Assembly (NCBI GenBank): GCA_028868895.1
Contig: JAGWTP010000012.1
Coordinates: forward strand, 1 to 52,965
Length of the DNA: 52,965 bases
From: Burkholderiales bacterium
GTDB taxonomy: Bacteria; Pseudomonadota; Gammaproteobacteria; Burkholderiales; Burkholderiaceae_C
Direction: 5' to 3'
In this document: positions 1 through 12,153 of the stretch, one piece after another
Layout of the letters: the number at the start of each line of letters is the position of its first letter
Numbering within the stretch: the stretch's first letter is position 1
Translations under genes and position numbers: made by a program
The notes under the pieces: generated by a model
The model's input: only the letters and a program-made list of their open reading frames with translations
Told to the model about the DNA's origin: nothing
The model's database searches: none

Positions 1-1
1 C

Positions 2-463
2 CCCGCCCAAGCCCCCGCCACCGAACGCCAGCCGGCGGCGACCCCGCCCAGCGTGCCGAGCAAGGCCCTGCAGGTCTTCGCCAACCCGGCGCCGCAGCGC
101 GACTACGCGATCCAGTTCCAGATTCCCGAATTCACCTGCCTGTGCCCGCTGACCGGCCAGCCCGATTTCGCGCACCTGCGCGTCGACATGGTGGCCGACA
201 AGCTCTGCGTCGAACTCAAGAGCCTGAAGATGTACATGTGGAGCTACCGCAACGAGGGCGCGTTCCACGAGAAGGTGACCAACGACATCCTCGACGACAT
301 CGTGCGGGCATGCCGCCCGCGCTTCATCCGCATCACCGCCCGCTGGTACGTGCGCGGCGGCATCTATACCAATGTGGTCGCCGAGCACCGCAAGAAGGGC
401 TGGAAGCCGCCACCGGCGGTCGAGCTGCCGAGCCACGGCGAGCAGACCGGGCTGGCGCAGTAG
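2..463 (+). CDS. queF: NADPH-dependent 7-cyano-7-deazaguanine reductase QueF (probably 5'-partial)
   Basis: Reduces preQ0 to preQ1 in queuosine biosynthesis, in the cytoplasm, using NADPH. The protein carries the short (unimodular) QueF signature: the active-site cysteine lies in [12 protein letters not shown], and the substrate/family motif [20 protein letters not shown] follows about 30 residues later, then VRGGIYTNV near the C-terminus. The frame is open to the left edge of the window. A GTG at 53 would give a 136-residue protein, close to the usual length, but no ribosome binding site precedes it, so the true start is probably to the left. A 113-bp gap separates it from alkB, and the two are not obviously related in function. 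Confidence 0.93.
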   Translation, partial: PAQAPATERQPAATPPSVPSKALQVFANPAPQRDYAIQFQIPEFTCLCPLTGQPDFAHLRVDMVADKLCVELKSLKMYMWSYRNEGAFHEKVTNDILDDIVRACRPRFIRITARWYVRGGIYTNVVAEHRKKGWKPPPAVELPSHGEQTGLAQ

Positions 464-576
464 CCGGCTTCCGCGAGATCCCACGATCCGCCGTCTTGGC
501 AGGCCGTTGCTTGCGGGGATAGAGTCAGCGCTGCGCCCGTGCACACCGTGCGCGCGGCAAGCGAGGAGTTCCCGGC

Positions 577-1794
577 ATGGCAGTGATCTACGAGGCGCTC
601 GACGCCAACGGCACCCGGGTCGAGTACCGCGACCGCAAGCGCGCGTGGTGGGCGCTGTCGGTGGTCTACCCGCTGCTGCCGTTCCTGGGCATCGCGGTGC
701 ACGCGCTCACCGGCTACCAGATCGCGCTGGGCCTGCCGCTGCTGATCAGCTACGGCCTGATGCCGCTGCTCGACTTCCTGATCGGCGAGGACCGCAACAA
801 TCCGCCCGAGGCGGTGGTGCCGCAGCTCGACGAAGACCGCTACTACCGCTGGCTCACCTGGGCCACGGTGCCGCTGCACTTCATCGCGCTGATCGGCTGC
901 GCGTGGTGGGTCGGCACGCAGCATCTGTCGTGGTGGGCGGTGCTGCTGCTGGCCTATGTGGCCGGCACCGACTCGGGGCTGGGCATCAACACCGGCCACG
1001 AACTCGGCCACAAGCGCACCGCCGTCGAGCAGTGGCTGGCGCGCCTGGTGCTTGCGGTGCCGGCGTACGGGCACTTCACGGTCGAGCACGGCCGCGGCCA
1101 CCACCGCTTCGTGTCCACGCCCGAAGACCACGCCAGCGCGCGCATGGGCGAGACCATCTACCGCTTCGTGCTGCGCGAGATCCCCGGCGGCATCCGCCGC
1201 GCCTGGCGGCTCGAGGCCGAGCGCCTGGCGCAGCGCGGCAAGTCACCGTGGAGCCTGGGCAACACGATGCTGCAGTCGTACGCGGTGACGGCGCTGCTGC
1301 AGCTCGGACTCGTGGCCGCGTTCGGCTGGGTGATGCTGCCGTTCCTGGCGGTGCACAACGTCGTCGCCTGGTGGCAGCTGACGTCGGCGAACTATGTCGA
1401 GCACTACGGGCTGCTGCGCGCGCGGCTGGCCGACGGACGCTACGAGGCGCCGCAGCCGCACCATTCGTGGAACACCAACCACCTGGTGACGAACCTGGCC
1501 ACCTTCCACCTGCAGCGCCACTCAGACCACCATGCCTATCCGTCGCGCCGCTACCAGTCGCTGCGCCACTTCGAGCAGCTGCCGCAACTGCCGAGCGGCT
1601 ACTTCGGCATGTTCCCGCTGGCCTACGTGCCGCCGCTGTGGTTCCGGGTGATGGACCCGCGGCTGCTGGCGCTGCCGCACGTGCAGGGCGACCTGAGGCG
1701 CGTCAACATCGACCCGCTTCGGCGCGCGCAGCTCTACCGGCGCTACGGTCAGTGCGACGCGCAGGCATCCGCCGAACCGGCGCAGGCCGCTTGA
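577..1794 (+). CDS. alkB: Alkane 1-monooxygenase (AlkB-type, membrane di-iron hydroxylase)
   Basis: Integral-membrane non-haem di-iron enzyme that hydroxylates the terminal carbon of medium-chain alkanes with electrons from rubredoxin. All family motifs are present in the 405-residue product: HELGHK at 141-146, EHGRGHH at 170-176, NYVEHYGL at 272-279 and LQRHSDHHA at 312-320. Hydrophobic segments near residues 25-70, 95-135 and 232-262 fit the six-helix topology. The start is the ATG at 577, with GAGGAG at 563-568 in front. No rubredoxin, rubredoxin reductase or AlkS-type regulator is next to it, so its electron donor must be encoded elsewhere. The closest possible pathway partner in the window is the GMC alcohol dehydrogenase 42 kb away. 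Confidence 0.95.
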   Translation: MAVIYEALDANGTRVEYRDRKRAWWALSVVYPLLPFLGIAVHALTGYQIALGLPLLISYGLMPLLDFLIGEDRNNPPEAVVPQLDEDRYYRWLTWATVPLHFIALIGCAWWVGTQHLSWWAVLLLAYVAGTDSGLGINTGHELGHKRTAVEQWLARLVLAVPAYGHFTVEHGRGHHRFVSTPEDHASARMGETIYRFVLREIPGGIRRAWRLEAERLAQRGKSPWSLGNTMLQSYAVTALLQLGLVAAFGWVMLPFLAVHNVVAWWQLTSANYVEHYGLLRARLADGRYEAPQPHHSWNTNHLVTNLATFHLQRHSDHHAYPSRRYQSLRHFEQLPQLPSGYFGMFPLAYVPPLWFRVMDPRLLALPHVQGDLRRVNIDPLRRAQLYRRYGQCDAQASAEPAQAA

Positions 1795-1870
1795 CCCGTC
1801 TGGCACCGCGAACGGGTGCCACCGCGCGGCAGACCGGCCGCGACTCGGGTCGTCCCCGATAATCGCGCCG

Positions 1871-3073
1871 ATGAATCCGCTGCTCGGCAAGCTCCACCCC
1901 TACCCCTTCGAGCGGTTGCGCGCACTGACGGCGCAAATCACGCCGAACCCCGCCTACACGCCGATCAGTCTGGGGATCGGCGAGCCCCGCCACCCGACGC
2001 CGGAGCTGATCCAGCAGGCCGTGGTCGCCAACCTGAAGGGCCTGGCAAGCTACCCCGCCACCGCCGGCACACCCGCACTGCGCGAGGCGATTGCGGCGTG
2101 GGTCGCGCGGCGCTACGGCGTGCAAGTGGACCCCGTCACGCAGGTGCTGCCGGTGGCCGGCTCGCGCGAGGCGTTGTTCGCGCTGGCGCAAACGGTGATC
2201 GACCCGACCCGCGCCGGCGCCACCGTCGTCTGCCCGAACCCGTTCTACCAAATCTACGAAGGCGCGGCGCTGCTCGCCGGGGCGCAGGTTGCATTCGTCA
2301 ACAGCGACCCCGCGCGCAACTTCGCGGCCGACTGGGACCGCGTTTCCGATGCCGTCTGGGCGCGCACCCAGCTCCTCTACGTCTGCTCGCCCGGCAACCC
2401 GACCGGCGCGGTGATGCCGCTGGCCGAGTGGCAGCGCCTGTTCGAGCTGAGTGACCGGCATGGCTTCGTGATCGCCTCCGACGAGTGCTATTCCGAGATC
2501 TACTTCCGCGACGAGCCGCCGCTGGGCTCGCTCGAAGCGGCGGCGCAGCTCGGCCGCACTGACTTCCGCAACCTGATCGCCTTCACGAGCCTGTCCAAGC
2601 GCTCCAACGTGCCCGGCTTGCGCTCGGGTTTCGTCGCCGGCGACGCGGCAGTGCTCAAGCAGTTCCTGCTCTACCGAACCTACCACGGCAGCGCGATGGG
2701 CCCGGTGGTGCAGCAGGCCAGCATCGCCGCCTGGAACGACGAGGCCCATGTGGTCGCCAACCGCGAGCAGTACCGCGCCAAGTTCGCGCAGGTCACGCCG
2801 CTGCTGGCGCAGGTGATGGACGTGGCGCTGCCCGATGCCGGCTTCTACCTGTGGGCCGACGTGTCGCGCGTTGCAACGCGCGGTGACGATGTCGCGTTCG
2901 CCCAGGGCCTGCTCGCTCAATACAATGTGCTGGTGCTGCCCGGAAGCCTGCTGGCGCGCGAGGCGCACGGCGTGAACCCGGGCGCAGGCCGCGTGCGGCT
3001 GGCACTGGTGGCCGAAACCGAGGAATGCCTCGAAGCCGCGCGACGCATCGTTTCCTTCGTCCAATCTCATTGA
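1871..3073 (+). CDS. dapC: Succinyldiaminopimelate transaminase DapC
   Basis: PLP-dependent class I/II aminotransferase that converts N-succinyl-2-amino-6-ketopimelate to N-succinyl-LL-diaminopimelate in the lysine/meso-DAP pathway. The 400-residue protein has the fold-type I pattern: the SPGNPTGAV loop, the SDECYSEIY segment and the PLP-binding lysine K243 in [15 protein letters not shown]. The start is ATG 1871, 76 bp after alkB. dapD follows after 10 bp, so the two are almost certainly co-transcribed. The immediate dapD/dapE context makes DapC more likely than a general aspartate aminotransferase. Confidence 0.94.
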   Translation: MNPLLGKLHPYPFERLRALTAQITPNPAYTPISLGIGEPRHPTPELIQQAVVANLKGLASYPATAGTPALREAIAAWVARRYGVQVDPVTQVLPVAGSREALFALAQTVIDPTRAGATVVCPNPFYQIYEGAALLAGAQVAFVNSDPARNFAADWDRVSDAVWARTQLLYVCSPGNPTGAVMPLAEWQRLFELSDRHGFVIASDECYSEIYFRDEPPLGSLEAAAQLGRTDFRNLIAFTSLSKRSNVPGLRSGFVAGDAAVLKQFLLYRTYHGSAMGPVVQQASIAAWNDEAHVVANREQYRAKFAQVTPLLAQVMDVALPDAGFYLWADVSRVATRGDDVAFAQGLLAQYNVLVLPGSLLAREAHGVNPGAGRVRLALVAETEECLEAARRIVSFVQSH

Positions 3074-3083
3074 GCACCGCACC

Positions 3084-3917
3084 ATGACCCAAGCCCGCAT
3101 TGCCGAGCTGCAAAGCATCATCGAACTGGCGTGGGAAAGCCGCGCGTCGATCAGCGCCGCCAACAGCCCCGAAATCTACGATGCCGTCGACCGCGTGATC
3201 GGCGAGCTCAACGCCGGGCGCCTGCGGGTGGCCGAACGCCAGGGCGTGGGCCAGTGGACGGTCAACCAGTGGGTCAAGAAGGCGGTGCTGCTGAGCTTCC
3301 GCCTGAACGACAACAAGCTGATGCATGCCGGCGACCTCGGCTTCTTCGACAAGGTGCCCACCAAGTTCTCGCACCTGGACGAAGCGCAGATGCGCGACAC
3401 CGGCGTGCGCGTGGTGCCGCCGGCGGTCGCACGGCGCGGCAGCTACATCGCACGCAACGCGATCCTGATGCCGTCGTTCGTGAACATCGGCGCGTATGTC
3501 GACGAAGGCACGATGGTCGACACCTGGGCGGCCGTGGGCTCGTGTGCGCAGATCGGCAAGAACGTGCACCTGAGCGGCGGCGTGGGCATCGGCGGCGTGT
3601 TGGAGCCGATGCAGGCCAACCCGACCATCATCGAAGACAACTGCTTCATCGGCGCGCGCTCCGAGGTCGTCGAGGGCGTGATCGTCGAGGAGAACTCGGT
3701 GCTGTCGATGGGCGTGTACATCGGCCAGAGCACGAAGATCTACGACCGCGCCACCGGCGAGGTGAGCTACGGCCGCGTCCCCGCCGGCTCGGTGGTGGTG
3801 AGCGGCAACCTGCCCAGCGCCGACGGCACCCACAGCCTGTATTGCGCGGTGATCGTCAAGCGCGTCGACGCACAGACGCGCGCCAAGACCAGCATCAACG
3901 ACCTGCTGCGCAGCTGA
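3084..3917 (+). CDS. dapD: 2,3,4,5-tetrahydropyridine-2,6-dicarboxylate N-succinyltransferase DapD
   Basis: Transfers succinyl from succinyl-CoA to tetrahydrodipicolinate, the first committed step of the succinylase DAP branch. The product has 277 residues (E. coli about 274). An N-terminal helical domain is followed by a left-handed beta-helix of hexapeptide repeats, visible around residues 120-235, including [20 protein letters not shown] and [15 protein letters not shown]. It lies 10 bp after dapC. The substrate order dapD then dapC is inverted in gene order, which is normal for this cluster. Confidence 0.96.
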   Translation: MTQARIAELQSIIELAWESRASISAANSPEIYDAVDRVIGELNAGRLRVAERQGVGQWTVNQWVKKAVLLSFRLNDNKLMHAGDLGFFDKVPTKFSHLDEAQMRDTGVRVVPPAVARRGSYIARNAILMPSFVNIGAYVDEGTMVDTWAAVGSCAQIGKNVHLSGGVGIGGVLEPMQANPTIIEDNCFIGARSEVVEGVIVEENSVLSMGVYIGQSTKIYDRATGEVSYGRVPAGSVVVSGNLPSADGTHSLYCAVIVKRVDAQTRAKTSINDLLRS

Positions 3918-3954
3918 ATGCGGTGGCGTCGTTCCCGGCCCTGAAAGGATCCTC

Positions 3955-5145
3955 ATGAGTGGCACGAACATGGAGCGGGTGCTGCGGCTGATGTCGGAGA
4001 AGGCCGCATCGGACGTCTACCTGTCGGCCAGCTCGCCGATCCTGATCAAGATCAACGGCCAGTTGCTGCAGCTCAGCGACCAGCCGCTCACGCACGCGCA
4101 GCCGCGCCAGCTGCTCGCCGAGCTGCTCACGCCGAGCCAGCTCGAGGAGCTCGACGACACCGGCGAGCTCAACGTCGGCGTCGGCATCCCCGGCATCGGC
4201 AGCTTCCGGCTGAGCGCCTTCAAGCAGCGCGGCACGATCGCAGCGGTGTTTCGCTGCATCCCGTTCGTGATCCCGACGCTCGAGAGCCTGAACGTGCCGG
4301 CGTCGTTGAACACGATGGTGCTCGAAAAGCGCGGCCTGATCCTGATGGTGGGGGCCACCGGCGCGGGCAAGAGCACGACGCTGGCGGCGATGCTCGAGCA
4401 GCGCAACCAGCAGCTCGCCGGCCACATCCTGACCATCGAGGACCCGATCGAATTCCTGTTCAACAACAAGAAGTCGGTTGTCAACCAGCGCGAGGTCGGG
4501 CGCGACACGCAGTCGCTGCAGATCGGCCTGCGCAACGCATTGCGCCAGGCGCCCGACTGCATCCTGATCGGCGAGATCCGCGACCGCGAGACCATGACCG
4601 CGGCGATCTCGTATGCGCTGTCCGGCCATCTGGTGCTGTCGACGCTGCACGCCAACAACAGCTACCACGCGCTCGGCCGGATCCTGTCGTTCTACACACC
4701 CGAGGCGCGCCCGGCGTTGCTGGCCGACCTGGCGGCGGGCCTGAAGGCGGTGGTCTCGCAGCGCCTGGTGCGCGCCACCGCCGGCGGGCGCGTGCCGGCG
4801 GTCGAGGTCATGCACAACACCAAGCTGATCTCGGAGCTGATCGAGAAGGGCGACTTCTCCGGGGTCAAGGAAGCGATGGAAAAGTCGCTCGCCGAAGGTT
4901 CGCAAACGTTCGAGCAGGACCTGGCGCGCCTGATCAACACCGGCGTGATCGCGCGCGACGAGGGCCTGGCCTACGCCGATTCGCCGACCAACCTGATGTG
5001 GCGGCTGCAGAACGACGTGGCGCCGATCTCGCGGCTAGTGGCCAAGCGTGACGAGCAGGACGACCACGCGGTGTTCACCGAAGTCACGATCGACGTGCGC
5101 CCCGAATCCCCGACGACTGCGGCGGCCAGCCTGCGCCGGTTCTGA
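3955..5145 (+). CDS. pilU: PilT/PilU-family type IV pilus retraction ATPase (PilU-like)
   Basis: Hexameric AAA+-like ATPase at the cytoplasmic base of the type IV pilus that supports retraction and twitching. The 396-residue product has an N-terminal PAS-like domain (about 1-110), Walker [10 protein letters not shown] at 133-141, the Asp box [10 protein letters not shown], the [11 protein letters not shown] Walker B region and the His box [15 protein letters not shown]. The C-terminus contains [12 protein letters not shown] and [11 protein letters not shown], which resembles PilU more than PilT. The ATG at 3955 has AAAGGA upstream. It sits between dapD and dapE with no other pilus genes nearby. 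As far as I recall this arrangement also occurs in other Burkholderiales. Confidence 0.9.
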   Translation: MSGTNMERVLRLMSEKAASDVYLSASSPILIKINGQLLQLSDQPLTHAQPRQLLAELLTPSQLEELDDTGELNVGVGIPGIGSFRLSAFKQRGTIAAVFRCIPFVIPTLESLNVPASLNTMVLEKRGLILMVGATGAGKSTTLAAMLEQRNQQLAGHILTIEDPIEFLFNNKKSVVNQREVGRDTQSLQIGLRNALRQAPDCILIGEIRDRETMTAAISYALSGHLVLSTLHANNSYHALGRILSFYTPEARPALLADLAAGLKAVVSQRLVRATAGGRVPAVEVMHNTKLISELIEKGDFSGVKEAMEKSLAEGSQTFEQDLARLINTGVIARDEGLAYADSPTNLMWRLQNDVAPISRLVAKRDEQDDHAVFTEVTIDVRPESPTTAAASLRRF

Positions 5146-5173
5146 CCGCGCGCCGCTCCGCCACCCGCCCGCC

Positions 5174-6325
5174 ATGTCGCGCACGTTGCACCTGACCGAA
5201 CAGCTGATCGCACGCCGCTCGGTCACGCCCGACGACGGCGGCTGCCAGGCGCTGATCCGCGCGCGGCTCGAGCCGCTCGGTTTCGAGTTCCATTCGTTGG
5301 TCGCCGGGCCCGAAACCGCGCCGGTGAGCAACCTGTGGGCCGTGCGGCGCGGTGCGGCCGGTGCCTCGGGCAAGCTGCTGGCGTTCGCCGGCCACACCGA
5401 CGTGGTGCCCACCGGCCCGCTCGCTGCCTGGGCCAGCGACCCGTTCGTGCCGACGCACCGCGGCACCAGGCTGTTCGGCCGCGGTGCCGCCGACATGAAG
5501 ACCTCGCTGGCGGCGATGGTCGTGGCGGTCGAGGAGTTCGTCGCCGCCGTCCCCGCGCACAGCGGTTCGGTGGCGTTCCTGCTGACCAGCGACGAAGAAG
5601 GCCCGGCCGTCGATGGCACCGTGCGCGTGTGCGAGTGGCTCGCGGCACGACACGAGCGCCTGGACTACTGCATCGTCGGCGAGCCGACCTCGGTCGAGCG
5701 CCTCGGCGACATGATCAAGAACGGCCGGCGCGGCACGCTGTCGGGCAAGCTCCGGGTGATTGGCACGCAGGGCCACATCGCCTACCCGCACCTCGCCAGG
5801 AACCCGATCCACCTGGCAGCGCCCGCGCTCGCCGAGCTCGTCGCGATGCGCTGGGACGAAGGCAACGCCTACTTCCCGCCGACCAGCTGGCAGGTGTCGA
5901 ACCTGCACGCCGGCACCGGAGCCGGCAACGTGATTCCGGGCGAACTGGTGATCGACTTCAACTTCCGCTACTCGACCGAATCGACCCCGCAAGCACTGAA
6001 GGACCGGGTGCACGCGGTGCTCAACCGCCACGGCTTGCAATACCATCTGGCCTGGACGCTCGGCGGCGAGCCGTTTCTCACGCCGGTCGGCGATCTCAGC
6101 GTGGCGCTCACCGAGGCGATCCGCGCGCACACCGGCCTCACGACCGAGCTCTCGACCACCGGCGGCACCTCCGACGGCCGCTTCATCGCCAGGATCTGCC
6201 CGCAGGTGATCGAGTTCGGGCCGCTCAATGCCAGCATCCACAAGATCGACGAATGGGTCGAGGTGGCGAGCCTGGACCCGCTGAAGAACATCTACCGCGA
6301 CACCCTCCATCGGTTGCTCACATGA
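5174..6325 (+). CDS. dapE: Succinyl-diaminopimelate desuccinylase DapE
   Basis: Di-zinc M20-family hydrolase that removes succinate from N-succinyl-LL-DAP. The start is ATG 5174, giving 383 residues. The frame stays open further upstream, but that extension would overlap the pilU-like gene. Metal and catalytic residues follow the M20 pattern: H74 and D76 in [10 protein letters not shown]108 in [12 protein letters not shown], and E141/E142 in [12 protein letters not shown]. The dimerisation domain lies at about 180-295. The stop overlaps the prmB start in ATGA (6322-6325), so prmB is translationally coupled. Confidence 0.95.
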   Translation: MSRTLHLTEQLIARRSVTPDDGGCQALIRARLEPLGFEFHSLVAGPETAPVSNLWAVRRGAAGASGKLLAFAGHTDVVPTGPLAAWASDPFVPTHRGTRLFGRGAADMKTSLAAMVVAVEEFVAAVPAHSGSVAFLLTSDEEGPAVDGTVRVCEWLAARHERLDYCIVGEPTSVERLGDMIKNGRRGTLSGKLRVIGTQGHIAYPHLARNPIHLAAPALAELVAMRWDEGNAYFPPTSWQVSNLHAGTGAGNVIPGELVIDFNFRYSTESTPQALKDRVHAVLNRHGLQYHLAWTLGGEPFLTPVGDLSVALTEAIRAHTGLTTELSTTGGTSDGRFIARICPQVIEFGPLNASIHKIDEWVEVASLDPLKNIYRDTLHRLLT

Positions 6326-7209
6326 CCCTGATCGATCTCATCACCGCGCAGAGCGCCCGCCTCAAACAGGCGGGCGTTTCGTTTGGCCACGGCACCGGCA
6401 ACGCCTTCGACGAAGCCGCGTGGCTGGTGCTGTGGGCGCTCGGCCTGCCGCTCGATGCGCTCGAGGCCAAGGCCCGGCGCGAGCTGGCGCCCGACGAACA
6501 GACCAAGGCCGAGGCACTCGTCAGTCGACGCATCGAGACCCGTCAGCCCGCTGCCTACCTCACCCACGAGGCATGGCTGCAGAACGTGCCGTTCTATGTC
6601 GACGAACGCACCATCGTGCCGCGCTCGTTCATCGCCGAACTGCTCGCCGACGGCGAACAGACCGGCACCCTCGACGCGTGGCTGTCCGACCAGACCCACC
6701 AGGTGCTCGACCTGTGCACCGGCAACGGCAGCCTCGCGGTGATCGCCGCGATGGCTTATCCCGAGGTGGTGGTCGACGCCGCCGATGTGTCGCCCGACGC
6801 CCTCGCGGTGGCGCGCATCAACGTCGACAAGCATGGCCTGGCGCAACGCATCACGCTGCTGACCTCCGACCTGTACACCGCGGTGCGCGGGCCCTACGAC
6901 CTGATCCTTTGCAATCCGCCGTACGTGAACACGCAGAGCATGCTGGCGCTGCCGGCCGAGTACCGGTGCGAACCCGCGCTCGCGCTCGCCGGTGGCGACG
7001 ACGGCATGGACCTGGTCCGCACGATCCTGCGCGAGGCACCGCAGCACATGACGGTCGATGCCGTGCTGGTGCTCGAAATCGGCAATGAACGCGCGCACTT
7101 CGAGCACGCCTTCCGGCGCCTCGAAGTGGCCTGGCTCGAAACCAGCGCCGGCGACGACCAGGTGCTGCTCGTCACGCGCGAAGCACTCGCCAGGTACCGC
7201 TGGGCCTGA
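6322..7209 (+). CDS. prmB: Ribosomal protein L3 N5-glutamine methyltransferase PrmB
   Basis: SAM-dependent methyltransferase that modifies a glutamine of ribosomal protein L3. The 295-residue product has an N-terminal helical substrate-binding domain, SAM motif I DLCTGNG at 130-136 and the N5-glutamine methyltransferase motif NPPY at 198-201. [19 protein letters not shown] after the NPPY motif is typical of PrmB rather than PrmC. The start overlaps the dapE stop by 4 nt and should be the natural start. It is the last member of the dapC-dapD-pilU-dapE-prmB run, with yheS 46 bp downstream. Confidence 0.93.
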   Translation: MTLIDLITAQSARLKQAGVSFGHGTGNAFDEAAWLVLWALGLPLDALEAKARRELAPDEQTKAEALVSRRIETRQPAAYLTHEAWLQNVPFYVDERTIVPRSFIAELLADGEQTGTLDAWLSDQTHQVLDLCTGNGSLAVIAAMAYPEVVVDAADVSPDALAVARINVDKHGLAQRITLLTSDLYTAVRGPYDLILCNPPYVNTQSMLALPAEYRCEPALALAGGDDGMDLVRTILREAPQHMTVDAVLVLEIGNERAHFEHAFRRLEVAWLETSAGDDQVLLVTREALARYRWA

Positions 7210-7255
7210 CCCATCACCACGGCCTCGAGCCGCCACCGAACCGATTGCTGTCCCC

Positions 7256-9250
<1,995 letters not shown>

Positions 9251-9326
9251 CTGCGCCTGCGCCTGCGCTGGGCCGCGCGAAGCCAGCGCCAGAGCCCCGC
9301 GTGCTTGCAGGGTTTTATATTGCACA

Positions 9327-9337
9327 CAATTAAATTG
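9327..9337. promoter_or_regulatory. OhrR-type operator upstream of ohrR-ohr
   Basis: Perfect inverted repeat CAATT-A-AATTG in an AT-rich island of otherwise GC-rich DNA, with the longer context TTGCACACAATTAAATTGCC. It resembles described OhrR boxes in shape and sequence and ends 16 bp before the ohrR ATG, so OhrR probably autoregulates and also controls ohr through it. Confidence 0.75.
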
Positions 9338-9353
9338 CCAGCATTTGATTAAG

Positions 9354-9884
9354 ATGCGGGTCATGGCCAACGCCCCGACATCCACCGCACCGAAATCCAC
9401 GGCACGGTCACACAAGAGCGCCGCACCGCTCGACCCGCAAGCGCTGCAGCGGCTCGACCACCAGCTGTGCTTCGCTCTGTACTCCAGCTCGCTGCTGATG
9501 ACCAAGCTATACAAGCCGGTGCTCGGCCCGCTCGGCCTGACCTACCCGCAGTACCTGGTGTTGCTGGTGCTGTGGGAGACCGACGCGATCGGCGTCGGCG
9601 AGCTCGGTGCGCGCCTGTACCTCGACTCCGGCACGCTCACGCCGCTGCTCAAGCGCATGGAGGCGGCCGGCATGCTGGCGCGTGCGCGAGCCGCTGCCGA
9701 CGAGCGCCGTGTCATCGTCAGCCTCAGCGCGGCCGGGCGCGCGCTGCGCCGCAAGGCCGCCCATGTGCCGCTCGAAGTCGCCTGCGCCACCGGCTGTCGA
9801 CTCGGCGAACTCGCCAAGCTGACGGCGCAACTGCACACACTGCGTTCCCATCTCGCCGGTCAACTCGACCCGGCCCTCACCTGA
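9354..9884 (+). CDS. ohrR: OhrR, MarR-family organic-peroxide sensing repressor
   Basis: Dimeric winged-helix repressor that releases DNA when a reactive N-terminal cysteine is oxidised by organic hydroperoxides. The hallmark [13 protein letters not shown], with the sensing cysteine, is present. The wing helix region [16 protein letters not shown] and the basic DERRVIVSL follow. Two further cysteines in VACATGC near the C-terminus suggest a two-Cys type sensor. The start is uncertain: TTG 9345, ATG 9354 and ATG 9363 are all in frame and none has a clear ribosome binding site. ATG 9354 is used here (176 aa). ohr follows after 29 bp on the same strand. Confidence 0.9.
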   Translation: MRVMANAPTSTAPKSTARSHKSAAPLDPQALQRLDHQLCFALYSSSLLMTKLYKPVLGPLGLTYPQYLVLLVLWETDAIGVGELGARLYLDSGTLTPLLKRMEAAGMLARARAAADERRVIVSLSAAGRALRRKAAHVPLEVACATGCRLGELAKLTAQLHTLRSHLAGQLDPALT

Positions 9885-9913
9885 CCCACACCCCCTCGTC
9901 AAAGGACTGCACC

Positions 9914-10339
9914 ATGAAGCTCGACAAAGTTCTCTACACCGCCCACGCCACCTCCACCGGGGGCCGCTCGGGCACCTCGAAGTCGTCTGACGGCGTGCTC
10001 GACCTGACGCTGACCACGCCGAAGGAACTCGGTGGCAACGGCGCCGTCGGCACCAACCCGGAGCAACTGTTCGCGGCCGGCTACTCGGCCTGCTTCATCG
10101 GCGCGATGAAGCACGTCGCGATGGTGCAGAAGATCGCGCTGCCGGCCGACACCTCGATCAAGGCCGACGTGGGCATCGGCCCGATTCCGGCCGGCTTCGG
10201 CATCCAGGTCGCCATGGCCGTCACGATCCCGGGCATGGAGCGCGCCGCCGCCGAGAAACTGGTCCAGGCCGCGCACGCGGTGTGCCCGTACTCGAATGCC
10301 ACGCGCGGCAACATCGAGGTGACGTTGACGGTCGCCTGA
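9914..10339 (+). CDS. ohr: Organic hydroperoxide resistance protein Ohr
   Basis: Thiol-dependent peroxidase of the OsmC/Ohr family that reduces organic hydroperoxides to alcohols. The 141-residue product has the two redox cysteines C60 (YSACFIGAM) and C124 ([12 protein letters not shown]) and the usual N-terminus [20 protein letters not shown] precedes the ATG at 9914. It is probably co-transcribed with ohrR from the operator at 9327-9337, so peroxide would induce both. Confidence 0.96.
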   Translation: MKLDKVLYTAHATSTGGRSGTSKSSDGVLDLTLTTPKELGGNGAVGTNPEQLFAAGYSACFIGAMKHVAMVQKIALPADTSIKADVGIGPIPAGFGIQVAMAVTIPGMERAAAEKLVQAAHAVCPYSNATRGNIEVTLTVA

Positions 10340-10357
10340 GCACGCTGCCAGAACCCG

Positions 10358-10393
10358 CGCGGGCCCGGCTCCGGCCACGGAATCGGGCCCGCG
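10358..10393. terminator. GC-rich hairpin between convergent ohr and asparaginase genes
   Basis: Ten-bp perfect stem (10358-10367 with 10384-10393, core GCGGGCCCG/CGGGCCCGC) and a 16-nt loop, placed between two convergent genes. There is no T-tract on either side, so it may act as a bidirectional transcription stop or a 3'-end stabiliser rather than a classical intrinsic terminator. Confidence 0.5.
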
Positions 10394-10419
10394 GTGTATT
10401 CGCCGCCGCTGGTGTGGCC

Positions 10420-11367
10420 CTATGCCACGCGATGCGCCAGCAACTGCAGCATCAACTCGATGCGCGCCTGCACCGGCGTGAGTGCGCCGGCCGACGGCAG
10501 CGCGGGCGGCGTCGCGTCGATCACGCTGCCGCCCAGGCAGCGGCTGCTGCGCAGCACCGCCACGCCGGCGGCCTGCGCCTGCAGCAGCGCGCCCTCGAGT
10601 GCGCGGTGCACGCTGCCGTTGCCGGTACCGGCCACGACGATGCCCTGAACCCCTGAAGCGCACAGCGCCGCGACGATCGCGCCGCCCGATCCGGCGTGGC
10701 TGGTCGCGATCTCGACCTGCGGCCATTGCGCCGCATCGCGCGGCAGCCGCACCAGGCCGAACGCTTCGCCACCGGGCCACGCACGGTGCTGGCGCAGCCG
10801 CCCCTGCTCGATCTGCGCCAGCGTGCCGGCATCGCCGGAGTCGAACGCGTCGAGGCGATAGGTGTGCACCTTGCGCAGGTCCAGCGCGCTGTGCACCCTG
10901 CCCGCCAGGACCGCAACCACGCCGCGCGCGCCGACGCTGCGTGCCACGCCCACCGCATCGAGCAGGTTCTGCGGGCCATCGGCCTGAAGCGCGGTGGCCG
11001 GCCGCATCGCGGCGACCAGCACGACCGGCTTGCTCGGCGCGAGCACGCGCTGCAGGAAGTACGCCGTCTCCTCGAGCGTGTCGGTGCCGTGCGTGATCAC
11101 GACACCACAGACCTGCGGCCGCGCGAGGTGCTGGTCCACCGCTTCGGCGAGCGCGCGCCAGATGGAGAAGTCCATGTCCTTGCTGTCGACCTGCGCGATC
11201 TGCTGCACCTCGATCGGCAGCCCGGCGAGCGCCGGCACCGCCGCCACCAGTTGCGCCGCGCCGAGCTGCGCGGCGCTGTAGCCGACGTGGTCGGTGGCGT
11301 GCACGGCAGTGCCGGCGATGGTGCCGCCGGTGCCGAGCACGACGACGAGCGAGGCATTGTTTTGCAT
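10420..11367 (-). CDS. L-asparaginase (type I/II bacterial asparaginase family)
   Basis: Hydrolyses L-asparagine to aspartate and ammonia. The 315-residue product starts MQNNASL at 11367; the longer open frame to 11439 runs through the lexA operator. Both catalytic threonine motifs are present: T13 in GTGGTIAG and T95-D96 in [11 protein letters not shown]. The lysine in [15 protein letters not shown] would correspond to the third catalytic residue. No signal peptide is visible, so it is probably cytoplasmic. It is divergent from lexA: its start codon lies only 12 bp from the first SOS box, so LexA binding could affect it as well. Confidence 0.9.
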   Translation of the reverse strand: MQNNASLVVVLGTGGTIAGTAVHATDHVGYSAAQLGAAQLVAAVPALAGLPIEVQQIAQVDSKDMDFSIWRALAEAVDQHLARPQVCGVVITHGTDTLEETAYFLQRVLAPSKPVVLVAAMRPATALQADGPQNLLDAVGVARSVGARGVVAVLAGRVHSALDLRKVHTYRLDAFDSGDAGTLAQIEQGRLRQHRAWPGGEAFGLVRLPRDAAQWPQVEIATSHAGSGGAIVAALCASGVQGIVVAGTGNGSVHRALEGALLQAQAAGVAVLRSSRCLGGSVIDATPPALPSAGALTPVQARIELMLQLLAHRVA

Positions 11368-11378
11368 TTTTCTGGAAG

Positions 11379-11394
11379 CTGGATGAAAATACAG
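11379..11394. promoter_or_regulatory. LexA (SOS) box 1
   Basis: CTG-N10-CAG element reading CTGGATGAAAATACAG. It is the first of two tandem boxes between the divergent asparaginase gene and lexA, with centres 19 bp apart, the usual layout for LexA autorepression. Confidence 0.8.
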
Positions 11395-11397
11395 GTA

Positions 11398-11413
11398 CTG
11401 GATGTATCGCCAG
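11398..11413. promoter_or_regulatory. LexA (SOS) box 2
   Basis: CTG-N10-CAG element reading CTGGATGTATCGCCAG, 50 bp before the lexA GTG. It starts with the same CTGGAT as box 1 and as the perfect palindrome in front of dnaE2 at 52778-52793. Confidence 0.8.
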
Positions 11414-11462
11414 CCCGATTCGAAACCGGGCCGCGGCACACCGCCATCATCAAGGAAAACCT

Positions 11463-12152
11463 GTGTACGAAGCGCCCAAACTCACCGACCGCCAGCAGCA
11501 GATCCTCGAACTCGTGCAAAGCGCGATCGAGCGCACCGGCGCGCCGCCGACGCGCGCCGAGATCGCCCGGGAACTCGGCTTTCGCTCGGCCAATGCCGCC
11601 GAGGAGCATCTGCAGGCGCTGGCGCGCAAGGGCGTGATCGAACTGGTGGGCGGCACCTCGCGCGGCATCCGGCTGCGCTCCGAAACCTTGCGCCAGTTGA
11701 ACGAACAGCGTGGCAAGCAGTTCAGCCTGCCGCTGCCGAGCCTGGCGCAGCTCACGCTGCCGCTGGTCGGGCGCGTTGCCGCGGGCAGCCCGATCCTTGC
11801 GCAGGAGCACATCGATCACACCTACCTGATGGAAGCGAGCATGTTCCCGCGCCGGCCCGACTACCTGCTGAAGGTGCGCGGCATGAGCATGCGCGACGCC
11901 GGCATCATCGACGGCGACCTGCTCGCCGTGCAGCGCACCAAGGAGGCGAAGAACGGCCAGATCGTCGTCGCCCGGCTCGGCGACGAGGTCACCGTGAAGC
12001 GCTTCCGGCGCACCCGCTATGCGATCGAGCTGATCCCCGAGAACCCCGACTTCCAGACCATCGTCGTGCCCACCGGCGCCGACGCCGGCGAAGTGCAGTT
12101 CGAACTCGAGGGCCTGGCCGTCGGCTTGATCCGCAACAACATGATGATGTGA
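11463..12152 (+). CDS. lexA: LexA repressor of the SOS response
   Basis: Represses DNA-damage genes and cleaves itself when RecA is activated. The 229-residue product starts at GTG 11463. It has the N-terminal winged helix ([17 protein letters not shown], then [20 protein letters not shown]), the scissile Ala107-Gly108 in GRVAAGSP, the catalytic S142 in RGMSMRDAG and K179 in DEVTVKR. Two SOS boxes lie 50-84 bp upstream. The Cdd1-like gene begins 1 nt after the stop codon and is probably part of the same transcript. Confidence 0.97.
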   Translation: MYEAPKLTDRQQQILELVQSAIERTGAPPTRAEIARELGFRSANAAEEHLQALARKGVIELVGGTSRGIRLRSETLRQLNEQRGKQFSLPLPSLAQLTLPLVGRVAAGSPILAQEHIDHTYLMEASMFPRRPDYLLKVRGMSMRDAGIIDGDLLAVQRTKEAKNGQIVVARLGDEVTVKRFRRTRYAIELIPENPDFQTIVVPTGADAGEVQFELEGLAVGLIRNNMMM

Positions 12153-12153
12153 C

